Shown: positions 46,711 through 59,860, counted from the stretch's first letter. The stretch: 64,000 bases of DNA from Salminus brasiliensis (GCF_030463535.1 NC_132879.1:34082925-34146924); one strand, 5' to 3'. Notes: generated by a model not told the origin, from the sequence alone. Numbers and translations: made by a program.

Positions 46711-48822
46711 CTTTTCCTTAAGCATGAAGTTTAGAAAATTAATATCAAAGAAATATTTCTTTATTGTGATACTTTTGGGAATCCACCCCTGATGTGTTAA
46801 TACTAGTGTCAGGTAGTTCCTGTTGTTTTTAAAGCAACGGATGTTGTGGAGAAGAGATGGTAAAAGCTTTTTGGCTAGTGTTATCTTTTAGCCTAGCACG
46901 GTACCTGCTCATTTGCGCTTCATCGTTTCACCAACTTCGACTAGGACTAGTAGGTGCTTTTCCAGTGGGAAAATTTTGGGGCTGTAAATATTATTCCATC
47001 AAGACTACAGACTAGGTAACAGTTTTGGTCTTTTAAAATCGGCACATTTTTGAGTCCAGTTTCAGTTCTCAGCAGAATTCCACTATGTCAAAATAAACAG
47101 TTTGCAAGCGTGGGACACTTTTAGGAGAAGACAAGGAGAGGTTGGAAAATGATCATTACAAATAATCCACACAAACACAAACCTTTTTTATGTGTCAGCT
47201 GTCAGCTGACCTTTACAATGGGTCACAACTGAAAAAGTTATTGAAAGTTAAGCATATGTTTTCCCTATTATATCATATTTTTATTATATTCCCTGTAAAA
47301 TTACAATTTCTGACATCTGAACATTTTGTATTTTCTGTAATGGTGATTCTTACATGTTTTTAATTTCCATGTTTCCTTTAGTACTCAACTGCTTCACTTA
47401 TATCAGCAGCTGCTGCAGCATTGCACCAGCGAGCAAGTCATTTCACACAGGTGCAGGATCACTGCCATGTCTGTTTATTAACTTCTCAGATGAGATCTTG
47501 TGTAGTGCAGCATGTCATCTGGAGCCATGCTGTTTCACACAAATATAATAAAGAAAGATTAGCAACACGAGCATGAGCTGCTGTGTTTCCAGCACACTGG
47601 CAGAGGTGAGCCTCTTGGGCATGCAGAATGCTGTGAGACGACTCTGCTTCAGGAATTCAGAACGCTCTGTTTTCATTGGCCCAGTGTCCGATGCGGCTGC
47701 AAGACGAAACTCACAGAGTTCCACAGTAACGAGAGAGAAAACACAAAACCATCTCCAGTTGCAAACTCAAAACCTTTTTTTTCAGAGACAAAATAATTTC
47801 AGATGTGCCATAGAAAAATACTAACTTTATTTTGTTCCAAAGCCAGCGTGTTAATGAGTGTTTGTGTAGTTCACTGCTTAAGCAGACTGTAGCCTTTTGG
47901 AAAGTCTGTCTTTGCTAATACTGAACATATGGCAGGTGAATAAATCAACAGCAATAGAAGAACTACTGTGTAGAATTACAAGAATCTAATTGGCCTCTAG
48001 TGCCAAGTACCTTATTAAGTGACTTTCGAACCCTTCCCTCATTCATAATGTGGTTTCCAGCCCTTTTTGTCTCTCAGCTCTAATATTCCGCCATTTGCAC
48101 TCAGTCACAACAGATGTTCGTGAAAAGCTCTCCAGAAAGCCATATGGGCTCTGAGTGGTGCTGCCCTTGTACTTTCCAACACAACTGAGTACAACGGTTG
48201 CTTGGTGGCTGATCCTGCTGGGTCCAATATCAGTTTTCTCCATGATCAGCACTAATATTTGCCCAGAGGAACTTGGCCAACGGATTGATCCCCAGGCCAG
48301 GCTTTGTAGTAATGAGTTTCTAGTGTGCAGGCACCAGAACTTAATGGAATGAATAGGTAAAAGGATCAATATGTACAGAACGGAGAATGCTGTTATTAGT
48401 AAATGTGTGCATGTTGAGCTTATCTTTATAAGTATACATAAATATATGTAATACATATATGTATATGTATTACAAAGTTTTTGTAATTATCACTGATACA
48501 CAGAAAAAATCTACTGGCAAAATGGAAGCAGACAACCTTGACGACTGCCTTGTCTTCTGCTTTGTCCGATTCTTGCACTGGTTTCTTAAATTAGTAATGT
48601 TATATCTAATGAAGAAGTTGTGGCATGTTTAAAAGCTTGGATGTCCATGTAGTGGTAAAGTCTCAGGGCGTATGTCCTTAGGCCTTATTTGAATTGACAG
48701 CTATTGACAATATGAGAGCATAATAAATGATCTGACATTCAGCCAATTTTAACTTTTAATGCAAATGAGTGCAGGCTCAGCATTGCGTTTAGCCAATCAG
48801 GCAGGAGTATATTGGTGTGTTA

Positions 48823-50358
48823 CAGTGCCCTCCATAATTATTGGCACCCCTGGTTAAGATGTGTTCTTTAGCTTTTAATAAATTGAGTTTTTTTCTAAAT
48901 GATATAGGACCACGATGGAAAAAACAGTAAAATCCAACCTTAAGTGAATTTTAAGAGGAAAAAAAAATCTGACTAAGAAATAATTATTCTTCATAAAATC
49001 ACCTGTTCCACAATTATTGGCACCCCTAACATTTCTAAGGAAATAAATGTAATTAAAGTATTTCTGTCAATTCTACAGTAGTTTACGAAGTTGATCAGAT
49101 ATAAATATGATGTGACACAGAGGCCATTTCTCTTCAACATGGGAAAGACAAAGGAACATACCATTTAAGTAAGGCAGATGTGTGTTGACCTCCACAAGTC
49201 AGGCAATGGCTACAAGAAAATAGCCACTCACCTCCACCTGTCCATATCTACTGTCAGAGGAATTATTAAGAAGTTTAAAACAACTGGAACAGTGGTAAAC
49301 AAGCCTGGACGAGGACGCAAGTTTATTTTACCACCACGCACAGTGAGGAGGATGATAAGAGAAATAAAAAGGTCTCCAAAGCTCACTGTTACAGAATTGC
49401 AACAAATGGTAGCTTCTTGGGGTCACAAAGTCTCCAAAACAACCATCAGGCGCTATCTGCATGCCGAGGCATGGGAGGCATGCACAGAAAAAAAAACTTT
49501 TCGCAATCACAATCATAAACGTCTGGAGTTTGCTAAGCAGTACTAAAACTTCAACTGGGACCGTGTGCTTTGGTCAGATGAAACTAAGATAGAGCTTTTT
49601 GGCAACAAATGCTCTAAGTGGGTCTGGCGTAACACAAGAGCTGAGTATGCAGAAAAGCACCTCATGCCCACTGTGATATGGGGGAGGATCAGTGATGCTG
49701 TGGGCCTGTTTCTCTTCCAAAGGCCCTGGGAACCTTGTTAGGGTGCATGGCATCATGAATGCTTTGAAATACCAGGACATTTTAAAACAAAATCTGGTGG
49801 CTTCTGCCCAAAAGCTGAAGATGGGTCGTCACTAGGTCTTTCAACAAGATAATGACCCAAAACATATGGCCAAATCTACACAGAAATGGTTCACCACACA
49901 CAGAATCAAGCTCCTCCCATGGCCATCTCAGTCCCCAGACCTCAACCTCATTGAAAACCTGTGGGGTGAGCTGAAGAGGAGAGTGCAGAGGAGAGGACCC
50001 AGGTCGCTGGATGATTTAGAGAGATTGTGCAAAGAGGAATGGTCAAAGATCCCTCTATCTGTATTCTCCCATCTTGTGAAACATTATAAGAGAAGATTAG
50101 ATGCTGTTTTGTTGGCAAAAGGGGGTTGTACAAAGTATTAACATCAGGGGTGCCAATAATTGTGGCACACATGATTTGATGTTAAACAATTATTTCTTAA
50201 TGTGGGATTTTTTTCCTACTGAATAAATTCACTTGAGTTAAAGGTTGGATTTTTACTTTTTTCCATCGTGGTCCTATATTATTTAGAAAAAAACTCAATT
50301 TATTAGAAGCTAAAGAACACATCTTAACCAGGGGTGCCAATAATTATGGAGGGCACTG
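48823..50358 (+). mobile_element. Tc1-like transposon, copy 2 (complete ends)
   Basis: CAGTGCCCTCCATAATTATT on the left and its inverse ending GGAGGGCACTG on the right, flanked by TA on both sides (48821-48822 and 50359-50360). The inverted repeats extend inward over about 200 bp and include ACAATTATTGGCACCCCTAA. Length 1536 bp, usual for Tc1. Confidence 0.96.
49139..50141 (+). pseudogene. Tc1-family transposase, broken (copy 2)
   Basis: Starts MGKTKEHTI, then a stop, then MCVDLHKSGNGYKKIATHLH with the first helix-turn-helix, GRGRKF linker, SKTTIRRYLH, the DETKIELFG block, QQDNDPKH and [17 protein letters not shown]. Several stops and small indels interrupt it (stop at 49544-49546, a lost base pair near 49675 and a stop before VFQQDND). 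The first copy keeps the middle in frame, so the two copies decayed independently. Confidence 0.9.
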
Positions 50359-50749
50359 TACATGTAAACAATAATCCAAACAAGGAGGAGAAGCTAATAT
50401 TGGCGGTGTATTGATGTCCAGTGCTGTATAACAATAGTATAATTAATTTTTGTATGATGTAATATTGCTAACATTGAATTAGCATTCAGATACTTACTTC
50501 AGCTTACTTCCAGAGACATGTTCGGTTCCTGCTCATTTTTATGACAGAAATACCCACATGCGTCAAGCAGAAAGATGTGACTTGAGTTCTGTGACAGAAT
50601 GAAGACAGAAGTACATGTGTATGTTTAGCAATACTAATGTTCAACAACCATACGGCTAATAACTTCTCTGTTCACAAGTACAAGTTATAGCACTTTACCA
50701 AGCTCTGAAAGACGATACAACCTGTCAACCTAAGAAAACATTTTTTTCG

Positions 50750-51500
50750 TGGTGTTTCTGAAACTTTTGGAACACCAAGTGCATGTTTTGTAACGATATG
50801 GACTGAGAAGGTTCTGTCCAAGAAAAAATCCCCTGCTCCCAAACCAACTCCTTCAACTCCTGAAGTTAGCAGCTGACCACATGGACAAAGAAAAATCTAT
50901 CTGGTGGAAAGTTTTATAGTCAGACATGAAAGATGTTTGGAGGAGTAAAGGTGAGGCATTTGACCCCAAGAACACTGTGCCAGCTGTTAAGCATGGTGTT
51001 AACATTAAGCTCTGGGACTGCTTTGCTACCAGTGGAACTGGTACATTGTATAAACTAAATGGCATAATGAAGAAGCAGGACTTCCTCAGAATCAGCTAGA
51101 TGGTTGAAACAATTGGGGGTTCCAACAGGACAATGAACCCAAACACATAGGGAATGAATAAAGCAGGCTAACGTTAAGCTTCCCAAAGTCCTGAACTCAA
51201 CCCTATTGAACATATGTGGACTGGGTCAGGTCAGGTTGGGTCAGGTTGGGTCTGCACCATGAAACCAACAAACTGAATTAAACTCAACCACCATTCTGAC
51301 AAGAAGAGTGGTCAAATATCCAACCTGAGTTCTGACAGAAGCTTGTTGATGGATACTAAGAGTGTCTGGTCAGGGTGCAACTTGCTAAGGGACATTTAAC
51401 CAAACAGTATATTCCTGGCACTGTATGTATAATTTTGACTCTGTGTTGGTCCATGTGAGCAGTCAATGTGAACTTCTGACCACTACTGAAATTTTACACA
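50750..51500 (+). mobile_element. Decayed Tc1/mariner relic, second lineage
   Basis: VPAVKHGVNIKLWDCFATSG then TGTL (about 50978-51048) and SQSPELNPIEHMWT (about 51180-51222) are Tc1 transposase blocks unlike those of the copies above. Many stops. Ends not defined. Confidence 0.72.
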
Positions 51501-53090
51501 GAAGGCTATAAAAAGACCAGCTCAAAATTCCCACTGTCTAAAATGCAATTGGGAAACTTGAAAGTCAAGCCAAGATCTGAGAGACCAAGAAAGCTCACTC
51601 ATACTGCTCATATAATTACTAGAAAAGCAAAGCAAACCACATTAGTGGGATCCACTAAATATGAGCATACTCTGGAAGCAGATGTGACTCAAGCTGATGC
51701 TTTTTTTGCATCCAAAACGTTTTGCTCTCTCACACCTCCCAGCTTACAGGAACGAAGCAATTATGAGCAGAATACCTGGTATATGTGCGCTGGGAACTGA
51801 GATGCAGAAAAAGTAATAGACCATTTCTTGGTCCCTGAGAACTGGGTTGGGAGTGTTATGTAGTGCAGTACGCATCAGTCCAGTCCCTCAGACCCTCAGC
51901 CTGTCTACATTTCTCATCTACTGAAGCTTCTAGTGCTGCCTGCATAATTTTTTTTGATTACCTGACCCAGGCGCTTTGCCCAGTGCGCAGAGATGTGAAA
52001 AATGAGCTCAGCAGATTGGCATGTAGAAGTGTGATTAAGTAACCTGATGCCGTTTGCCTCTACCGTTTGAGTTCGGGTGGTCTTTTGGGAAATGGAAAAG
52101 GAAAGATGTAGGACGCCCCTGTAAAAACCTGTGCTGAGTGCCAAATAAAACTCCATGCCTCATACTTTCTGCCCTTCTCCATCTCTTGAGATACGGATGT
52201 TTGGTCGTTTAATTCCTGACAACAGGTGGCACTGTAGGACAGCGTTTCGTTCTCCTGCCATCTCTTTGCTGTCACAGCTCTGTTAGCAATGGACTCATAT
52301 TTTTTCCACGCTCTCCCGCAAACACAGAAAAACTCAGTCTCTCTAATGAAACTATGCAAAGCACTTTTCATGTTGTCTGGATTTAAATCCAGGTGGGCGC
52401 CCTTGTAAAGCCCCTCCATGTAATTGCCTGTGTAAACCTCAGATATGTAAATGGTCTCGGATTGCTGGCTTTGTGTGTCTGAATAGCCCTAATTGCTACA
52501 TCGTGAGGCCGCATATCAAAGCAATGCTTCATCTGCTTTTAAAAAGGAATGAAAGACAGAGGCACAGGGAACAGCGTCAAGCCTTCTAACTCTACCTGCA
52601 AAAGGGCTTCTGCCTGTGACCCTGAAGTCATAAATAGGCAGTGTCTCTCTGCCTCTCTCGCCCAAACGACCAGCCTTGCACCAGCCCAGATGGCACAAAG
52701 GGAGATGACCCTTTGCTGCAGCCCCAGTCTCAGCTGAGGCAATCCCTCGACACACTCATAAGCAACATATAGAACCCAGCATCCTCAGCTCAGTCAGGCT
52801 GTCTGTAACCACAGGGTCACTCGCTCTGTGACACATTCTTTGTCAGGAGGCATGCTGGAACTGCCATCTATGTGAAAAAAATACAGAGGAAATAAATGAA
52901 GACCTCATGCAGATTTGTTCCAATGGCTCGTTCATGAATGCAGCAAAACCTTGTGGTTCTGAAATGGTAACTTTTTGAGATGTTTCATCATGTCACACAA
53001 TGCCAAGGCCAGCTGGGGCTTCTGTACAAATGTTCGAAATGAAAAAAATGCAGTAACATTGGCCATGTTAAACACTGCAGGGCAAATCAG
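51501..53090. other. Intergenic, nothing recognised
   Basis: No exon, RNA gene or repeat family recognised on either strand. Confidence 0.45.
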
Positions 53091-53099
53091 ATCCATCTG

Positions 53100-53260
53100 T
53101 CTTCCTATCCGTTTCTTCCTGGTTAGGGTCGCGGTGGGCTCAGAGCCACCTGGGATCACTGGGCGCAAGGCAGGACTAATCTGGACAGGCCTGGACAGGG
53201 CGTTAGTCCATCATAGTGTACCACACACAACAATTCATTTACAATTCATAGACAGTTCAT
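53100..53260. repeat. Dispersed fish repeat (CAGGGCG..CCATC type)
   Basis: GTGGGCTCAGAGCCACCTGG, ATCACTGGGCGCAAGGCAGG and GGACAGGGCGTTAGTCCATC match a very common teleost dispersed sequence; relative at 59630-59860. Confidence 0.65.
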
Positions 53261-53780
53261 CTACCATGAGTGCAAAAACTTACATGAGTACAAAAACCCT
53301 TTATGAGCTTAGCAGTTGATATGATGTGTCAGTGTCATTACCCAAATACTATAACTAGCTAACAGAACAATCATGCTGTATTTCACAACAAAACTGCACT
53401 TTCTATTAGGAATCTAACATGAACAGAACAGGAAAATAGTGTCTGTAACCATGGTCAGCAGATAACCTTGGCTAACAGGCAAACAGGCTCTTCCAGTCAT
53501 ATTCGGACACAGTTCAAAATAATGAAAAACACAAAATCTGTTCTGACCAGTCAAACTAAGTTGGTGTCTATACGTTTTTCTATTCTGTCAGCAGAAAATT
53601 GTCATGCCAAAAATGCAAAAAAATTATTTTTAAGGTGCCTGACAAAACAAAGCCTAAGAAATGTGATTAAGAAGTACATGAATTCAAGTAAATTGAACAA
53701 AAGTGAAACCAAAGCTGATGCAAAGCTGAAACCAGTGCATTTCATTTTAAGGTTTCAAAAATTGCCATGCAAATATGTCA

Positions 53781-53787
<7 letters not shown>

Positions 53788-53839
<52 letters not shown>
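53788..53839. repeat. (TA)n microsatellite
   Basis: About 26 TA dinucleotides. Confidence 0.97.
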
Positions 53840-53842
<3 letters not shown>

Positions 53843-53859
53843 AATTAGAAGTGTTTTTA

Positions 53860-54210
53860 AAACATGGTGGACCTTGAGGTGGACTTTGAGGCAGGCTTGG
53901 GATCATTGTCTTGTTAGAAGGTCTATTGCTCCCTCACAGAAGGTATGATGTTTTGTCCTAGGATTTCCTGATTCCTGATTGAATCCATCTTGCCCTCCTC
54001 TCACTGCAGATTCCAGTGCCAGAAGAAGCAAATCAGCCGCAGATCATCACCAAGCAGGGTGTTCTTTTCAGCCTATGCTTTATTTTTCCTACCTCCTGAC
54101 ATACCGCTGAAACAAAAATGTCTGAGGCTTATTTATATGATTTTGAGCAGATTGGAGACGACTTTTCTTGTGCTTTTGGGTCAGTAGAGGTGTACGGTGT
54201 CTGCTCCTTA
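53860..54210 (-). mobile_element. Decayed Tc1 relic fragment
   Basis: Minus strand shows a QDNDPKP-like block (about 53900) and an EHPAW-like decayed VKHGG block (about 54050). Same family as 39000-39640. Confidence 0.65.
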
Positions 54211-54374
54211 CTGTGCAAACTGAAACCTCTGCCTGCTGCCACCAAATCTTGCTGCAGGTCTTTTGAAGTCACTCAGCACTTTTGCAGTCACATTTGACCA
54301 TGTGCCTCCTCAGGAATCTGGAGGCAGCTGGCGATAGCCTCCAATTTCTACAATGTCAAGGTAGCATAGCCAGT

Positions 54375-54645
54375 GTTCCTTTAACTTTGAACTTGAGGAA
54401 CTTTTTAAAACATAGTGGATTTTAAGGTGGACTTTGATGTATGCTTGGGATCATTGTCCTATTACACTCTCTAATGATGCCCACGCTTCAGCTTTCTCAC
54501 AGAAGGCATGATGTTTTCTCCTAGGATTTCCTGATATTTCATTGAATCCATTCTGCGCTCTACACACTGGAGATTCCAGTGCCACCGTCACTGAGCCATT
54601 GCCATGCTTCGCTGTAGGCAACTTTGTCTGTGGAGGAACCTGGAG
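54375..54645 (-). mobile_element. Decayed Tc1 relic fragment
   Basis: Minus strand reads LPTAKHGNGSVTVA (about 54582-54623) and, further on, the DNDPKH region as GATCATTGTCCTATT inverse. A second copy of the family beside the preceding one. Confidence 0.7.
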
Positions 54646-54795
54646 GTTCCTCATAAAGTGCTTTGAGGAACCTTCAAGAAACCTTTTTTTTCTACAATCG
54701 TTTCTTAAAGATTTCTCAAAGCACTTCATGAGTTCCAATTTGAAGAACATCCAAAATGTCCTCAAGGATATTATACTTTTAACAGTATAGCAAAA
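54640..54795. mobile_element. Palindromic MITE
   Basis: CTCATAAAGTGCTTTGAGGA is inverted in TTTCTCAAAGCACTTCATGA about 55 bp on, forming a large hairpin. It ends TACTTTTAACAGTATAG. Homolog at 14160-14375. Confidence 0.65.
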
Positions 54796-54799
54796 ATAC

Positions 54800-56848
54800 C
54801 AGTTCTCACATTTTACTGCTTTAACTAAAAAGCAATTGGGAACATGGTAACTTGTTCTTACAGCCAACAACAACAAAGCCGAGCTGTTAACTTTAAAGTG
54901 TAATAAATATGCACATACAAGAGAAGGTAGTCCAGAGGGAAAGAAAACATCAAGAGGTTGTATAAAACAATATGCAAATACTATGCAAACATCAGGAGCT
55001 GGGAAAGACTGGTTTAACAGTTGCATTACCAAAAAAAGCACCGATCAATTACATCAGTTTCTCCTATTTACATCAATGGAAGAAAACATGAAAGATTGTT
55101 AGAGTCATTTCATTATTTTGAGCGTGTACAGCTTTCTTCATTGTTAAAAACAGAACATTTAGAAGAGCCATCTTTTCTTTAAAAATAGGCTGAGATATGG
55201 AGGGCTTGTAGTATCTCTAAAACCATTATAGAGCCTGATGGTATCCGTACCAAACCCAGCTACAAAGAGTTACATGTTCTAAAGCTTGAAAATCACACAC
55301 AGATACATTCAGGGAAGCACAGCTGAGGACAGAGATGGCGCGTTTTCAGTTCAATTAAAGAAGAAGAAAAAAAAGTTGGACCCAGGAGCACTTGCTATGA
55401 GAGTTTGGCCAAGTGTGAAAGTCCCTGGCCCTCCTGAAACGGAAACAGCGTCTTGTTTGCAGGTGTTCATGTACAGTGAAATGCCATGACTCCAAAAAAG
55501 TGCTCTCCTTCTCTGCTAAGTGAAGAAAAATTATGAAAAACATAAGATGAGTTTCCTCCTGTCCTGTCATTTCTCAATGGGCGCAGAAAATTGATGCTTA
55601 TGAAATTCTCCTGTGTCCAAGCCAAACATGGATAAGGAGCTACTCCCTTTACTCCCTGTATTTAAGCACAAGAGTAAAAATGCTCTTACTCCTACAGCCA
55701 CTACGGATTCCAAGATCACTAGACTAGGAAACTTCCAAAGAAATGTAATAACTCTTAGTACTTTCTGAGGAAAACAAAATAACACTGAAAGAAGCAGATA
55801 GCCTGTATCTGAACATGAAGAGAGGGTGGTGGTGGTGGTGGTGGGGGTGGGGGGGGGGTCGGTCGTCAGGATGGTGAAAGATAGTTTCCAACCGATTGAG
55901 TGGGACCGAATGTAAGTTAATCATTAATCTCAATCCTTAAAGAGTAATGAGAGAGCTGTGGCTATCCCGTAGGAAATACTCTCTTCTTCACAACCTATTG
56001 ATCTGCAGTCATCATTACCACGTGTGCATCCTTCTGTGTCTGAGTGTAGTTGGTACTGGTGTTCTAGTGTCCTGCACATGGAAGCACTCTACTGGAACCA
56101 CTCCTTTAACATTTGCTTTCAAATCCACATCTACAGGAGCAGTTGCTTTATATTTCCTCAGTTTAACTACAGGGAGTACTGCACTGTAGCTGCTTTCCCC
56201 TGTATTGCATTGTGCAGGCCTGAGAGCTCACACCTGGAATCTCATTGACTGTAGAACTCTATCAAATCAAACAGATGACCAATACCACAAAATGAATACA
56301 TCAATCAATCAATCAATCAAAGTGAGTCCTACCAAGAGACCACCCAGTGACTCTAAAGTCTGGTTTACTTACGCTTGTTTGGTCTCGTCAGTTGCACAAA
56401 TGTTTGTTGTTTAATGCTTAAATATTCATGCAGCAAAGAGATCATCAATTGTGGAGAATGTGGAGAGAAGTGCATGTCCACTGTGTACTGTAAACTGGCT
56501 CTCAGATAAAAATACAAAAACAGCAGTGTTTCAGCTCTTGTACAAAGGCTAGGCTAAGCAGCTAAAGAAACCACAGCGCAGTAAAGTTAACAAGGCATAT
56601 GCAATTTCCTTCTATATGACCAGATTATTATTTACATTTTCATTACCAAATAAAAAAGGACAGTATACTCCCAAAAGCAAAACCTTTGAGCATTTATTAT
56701 GTTCTGTTGCATCAGTCAGTGCGTGTTTAAGATGCAGGGGCAATCAGTTATAGTATGTGCATTTTCAGTCCCAAACAACATGGTTTAATGATTCATTGGT
56801 TATTTTTGGTACTCAAATAAGAGGATTCTACAACTGGCACAGGTTTAG

Positions 56849-56849
<1 letters not shown>
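54800..56849. other. Intergenic, nothing recognised
   Basis: Only a GGT/poly-G run (about 55829-55858) and an AATC tetranucleotide run (about 56301-56320). No gene supported. Confidence 0.45.

Positions 56850-56896
<47 letters not shown>
56850..56896. repeat. (AC)n microsatellite
   Basis: About 23 AC dinucleotides. Confidence 0.97.
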
Positions 56897-56902
<6 letters not shown>

Positions 56903-57084
56903 ACTCACTCATATGCATATAAATATAGATATAGATAAATGAAATTACAACTTTACAAGAGAAACAAATGCAATGGAAGTCAATGTAAAAGATATTTCAT
57001 TTTGGAGCATTTCTATTGGCCCGTTTAACAAGGTTTTTAAGACAGCAACAGTGACAATAGAAACTATATGTAATGGTGACATTG

Positions 57085-57195
57085 GGCAGTGGTGGCTCAG
57101 TGGTTAAAGCACTGAGCTGTTGATGACAAGGTGGTGATCTTATACCTGGGCTCAGCAAGCCACCACTGTTGGGCCCTTAAGCAGGGTCCTTGAGC
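57085..57195 (+). repeat. Truncated tRNA-derived SINE
   Basis: GGGCAGTGGTGGCTCAGTGG, CCACCACTGTTGGGCCCTTA and CCTTGAGCAAGGCCCTTAAA; same family as 14876-15150 but cut short and followed by an A/TA-rich tail. Confidence 0.8.
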
Positions 57196-57199
57196 AAGG

Positions 57200-58540
57200 C
57201 CCTTAAATAAAAAAAAAATATATATAATATATATATATATTTGTGTGTGTGTGTATGAGACTGAACCTCAGTGAATCATTAAACCATGTTGTGGCTGTAT
57301 TTCCTGTAGAAATGAGCAAAAATGCTGTTCTGCAGTTCTGCCCTCCCAAATGTAAAACATAAAACATTTTGTTAGTCCAAACGTTGTACATTAGCTCTAT
57401 TTCTAAGTGGGGTTCCTACAAACCATCTCAACACTTCTCCTAAAAATCTTCCAATAAGAAACAAACACTCTGACTTATAACACACAGCTCACCGAGAACT
57501 GCTCTCAACTGAATATGACCCTCAACTAATGAAACACTTATTCTAATCATCCTGACATTGACTTGGACATTTGCTAAAGTCATTTGTGAACACACTAATG
57601 CATGTCCCCACTGGGCTATCCTTCGTTCTATCTTTCTCAATGTCTTCCAGGCTTGTTTACCTCAGATGTGCTGCCTCATGATCTCCCGCATGCTGTTTTT
57701 CATTCATTAGCTTCATTAGTGATTTTATTACTGGGCGGATCGAAAAAAAACATCTCACATCAGGACCCTCATTCACTACACAAGCGGTCTAGCAACTTTC
57801 TCACACAAACACACACACACAGCTCAGCACCTCCATGCATGGGTGCTCACATCCACACAAACAAACAAACTAGTTTAATGTAGAAGCACTGTGTCCCACT
57901 GAGAGCAAGGTCATCTTCTAGACTTGACTTCTCTGGCCACAGCCAGCCAACAGCACAGCCTGCACCCATGCACTTAAAGCCTTAATCAAGAACTGCTGAG
58001 ATGGCGCCACACTACTGAGTTATTTTACAGTTTCTGTTGTTGCAGCCTTAAAAACCAGCCTGCCACTTCTAATCGATTTTGACTGTGGCTTTAAATTTGT
58101 ATCTCTGCTGTAGTGCATGAGTTTTCTCTAGCAGTGCTTTTACTGCATGTACCCTTGGTGGTAAATGGTAAAAAAAAATTGTAAATCAAAGAAAAGGAAG
58201 AGGAAGTCCCAGTCAGGCAGGCAATCAAAGTGGGTGGGTACAAAATAGAGCTGTGATTAGGCCCAAATATAGCAAGAGAACATTCTGAATCCAAATAAAA
58301 CTCCACATTCATAATGCTACCGCATATCAATTTAACCTGCAGTGACAGACAGCTGCTATTAAGAAGCCAAATCATCAGCTTCCCAACATGAATTTTAAAT
58401 ACCAATTTAACATCTCAAAAAATTGGGGAGAAAAACTAACACTGGCTTAAATGCTGGCCAAAATGGCAGCTGATAATGGCAAAAGTAAAATTTTAGACAC
58501 AGGACTACTTTTTTTAGTCTATTCAAACTAGCTGAGGCTT
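57200..58540. other. Intergenic, nothing recognised
   Basis: No supported gene; short AC runs only. Confidence 0.45.
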
Positions 58541-58549
58541 TTCTTGGGT

Positions 58550-58615
58550 AAATGGCAAAGCACTTTTGTAAGTTGCTCTGAATAAGAGCGTCTGCTAAAT
58601 GCCTTAAATGTAAAT
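58550..58615 (+). repeat. L2/SINE-type 3' tail
   Basis: GCACTTTTGTAAGTTGCTCT then GAATAAGAGCGTCTGCTAAA, a well-preserved copy of the tail also at 43900 and 46665. Confidence 0.75.
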
Positions 58616-58849
58616 GTAGGACTAGAAGGTACTGGAGTAACTGTGCTTTCGTACAGTACCTGCATAACAATCATTTTGGAAGATGTGCACTTCACCTTAG
58701 TATTATTCTCAATTACTCAATTACAGTTCCATTTAGACCTTCATCATACTTGTTAGAAACTGAAGGAGTTTTATATGTTTATGTACATGTATTAATATTT
58801 ATATACACTATGAGCTTAACAGCAAAATTCACAAGTGTTTGATCAATGA

Positions 58850-59600
58850 ATCGACCAATACATTTCCTGGTTGAATTACTATTGGTACTTTAACAGTCCT
58901 CTTCATTGTGCTGTTCAAAAGACAGCACCTAACAACTGATCAACAGCACCTCGCCATTGCAAGGCTTTAAACAGGAAGTGACCACTGAGCTTAGAGTGTC
59001 ACTAAGTGTCTTTAGCAGGGTGCACCAGAGATACTGCTTTGTTGTGAACAGTGCCTTGTGGAACAGGATGATGAATGCCACACAACTCCAGGCACATTTA
59101 AGGGAGGTGAGAGGCACCCAAGTGTGACACCACCACCAGGCACAGGCATCATCGTCTTGCATGGGCCAGGGAGCATTTATTCTGGACAAAGGGAGCAGTG
59201 GACCTCAGTGCTGAAGGCCGCCAACGATGTTGGAGACGTCTAGGAGAGCGCTATGCATCAGCCACTGCTGGTGTTGTTACTGGTGGTGTTACAGTGTGGG
59301 CAGGTGTGTCTATTTAATACAGAACTGCCCTACACTTTGTGAATGGTACAGTGACAAGCCCATACTACTTGAATAACATCATGCACAAACAACACAGGCC
59401 TAATTACAGCTTCATTGACGACGATCCTTCAGTTCATCAAAGTCGCATCATTAGGGAACGGCTGTTGGAGACTGGGGTACCTCAAATGGAGTGGCCTGCA
59501 CTTTCTCCAAACCTATGGGATCAGCTGAGTTGCTGTGTAGAGGCTCATAACTCATGGTCAAGGGCACATGACAAGTAACTAAGACATTGACATTTCACCA
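58850..59600 (+). mobile_element. Decayed Tc1/mariner relic, third lineage
   Basis: ATAGVVTGGVTVWAGVS followed by a stop and YRTALHFVNGTVTSPYYLNN (about 59255-59385), then DDDPSVHQSRIIRERLLETG and WPALSPNL. These match the GGSVMVWAG...LHFIDGTL...WPAYSPDMSPIEHVWD blocks of a Tc1-like transposase. About four stops and frame changes. Confidence 0.8.
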
Positions 59601-59629
59601 TTTCACCATTGCATGCTTCTACTTAAATG

Positions 59630-59860
59630 CCGGAATGGCAGGAATAGGCTCTGGACAGGGCACCAGTCCATTGCAGGCTACCACACATACCCATATCCAC
59701 TCACACACTCACAACTAGGGGGCATTTGTGCATTACCAATACACCTATCATGTGTGTTATTGGGAAGTGGGGTGGAAACCAGAATAACCACAGGAAACCC
59801 ACACAGACACAGTGGGAAAAAAAACCCACCCAACTGCTCACAGAGAGAGACCTGAGCATG
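59630..59860. repeat. Dispersed fish repeat (CACCAGTCCATTGCAGG type)
   Basis: GGACAGGGCACCAGTCCATT, CAACTAGGGGGCATTTGTGC and CACAGGAAACCCACACAGAC in the usual order of this common teleost repeat. Confidence 0.7.

Larger units (their letters stand above)
42947..48820. other. Intergenic spacer, no gene supported
   Basis: Contains a MITE-like segment (about 43262-43420), a SINE (about 43720-43945) and an L2 3' fragment (46380-46710). Open frames near 44871-45512 lack any recognisable domain and look fortuitous. Nothing recognised at 46711-48820. Confidence 0.55.

Noticed and set aside
48043..48456. 137-codon minus-strand open frame
   Set aside because: No recognisable domain and no transcript-like signals; left unannotated.
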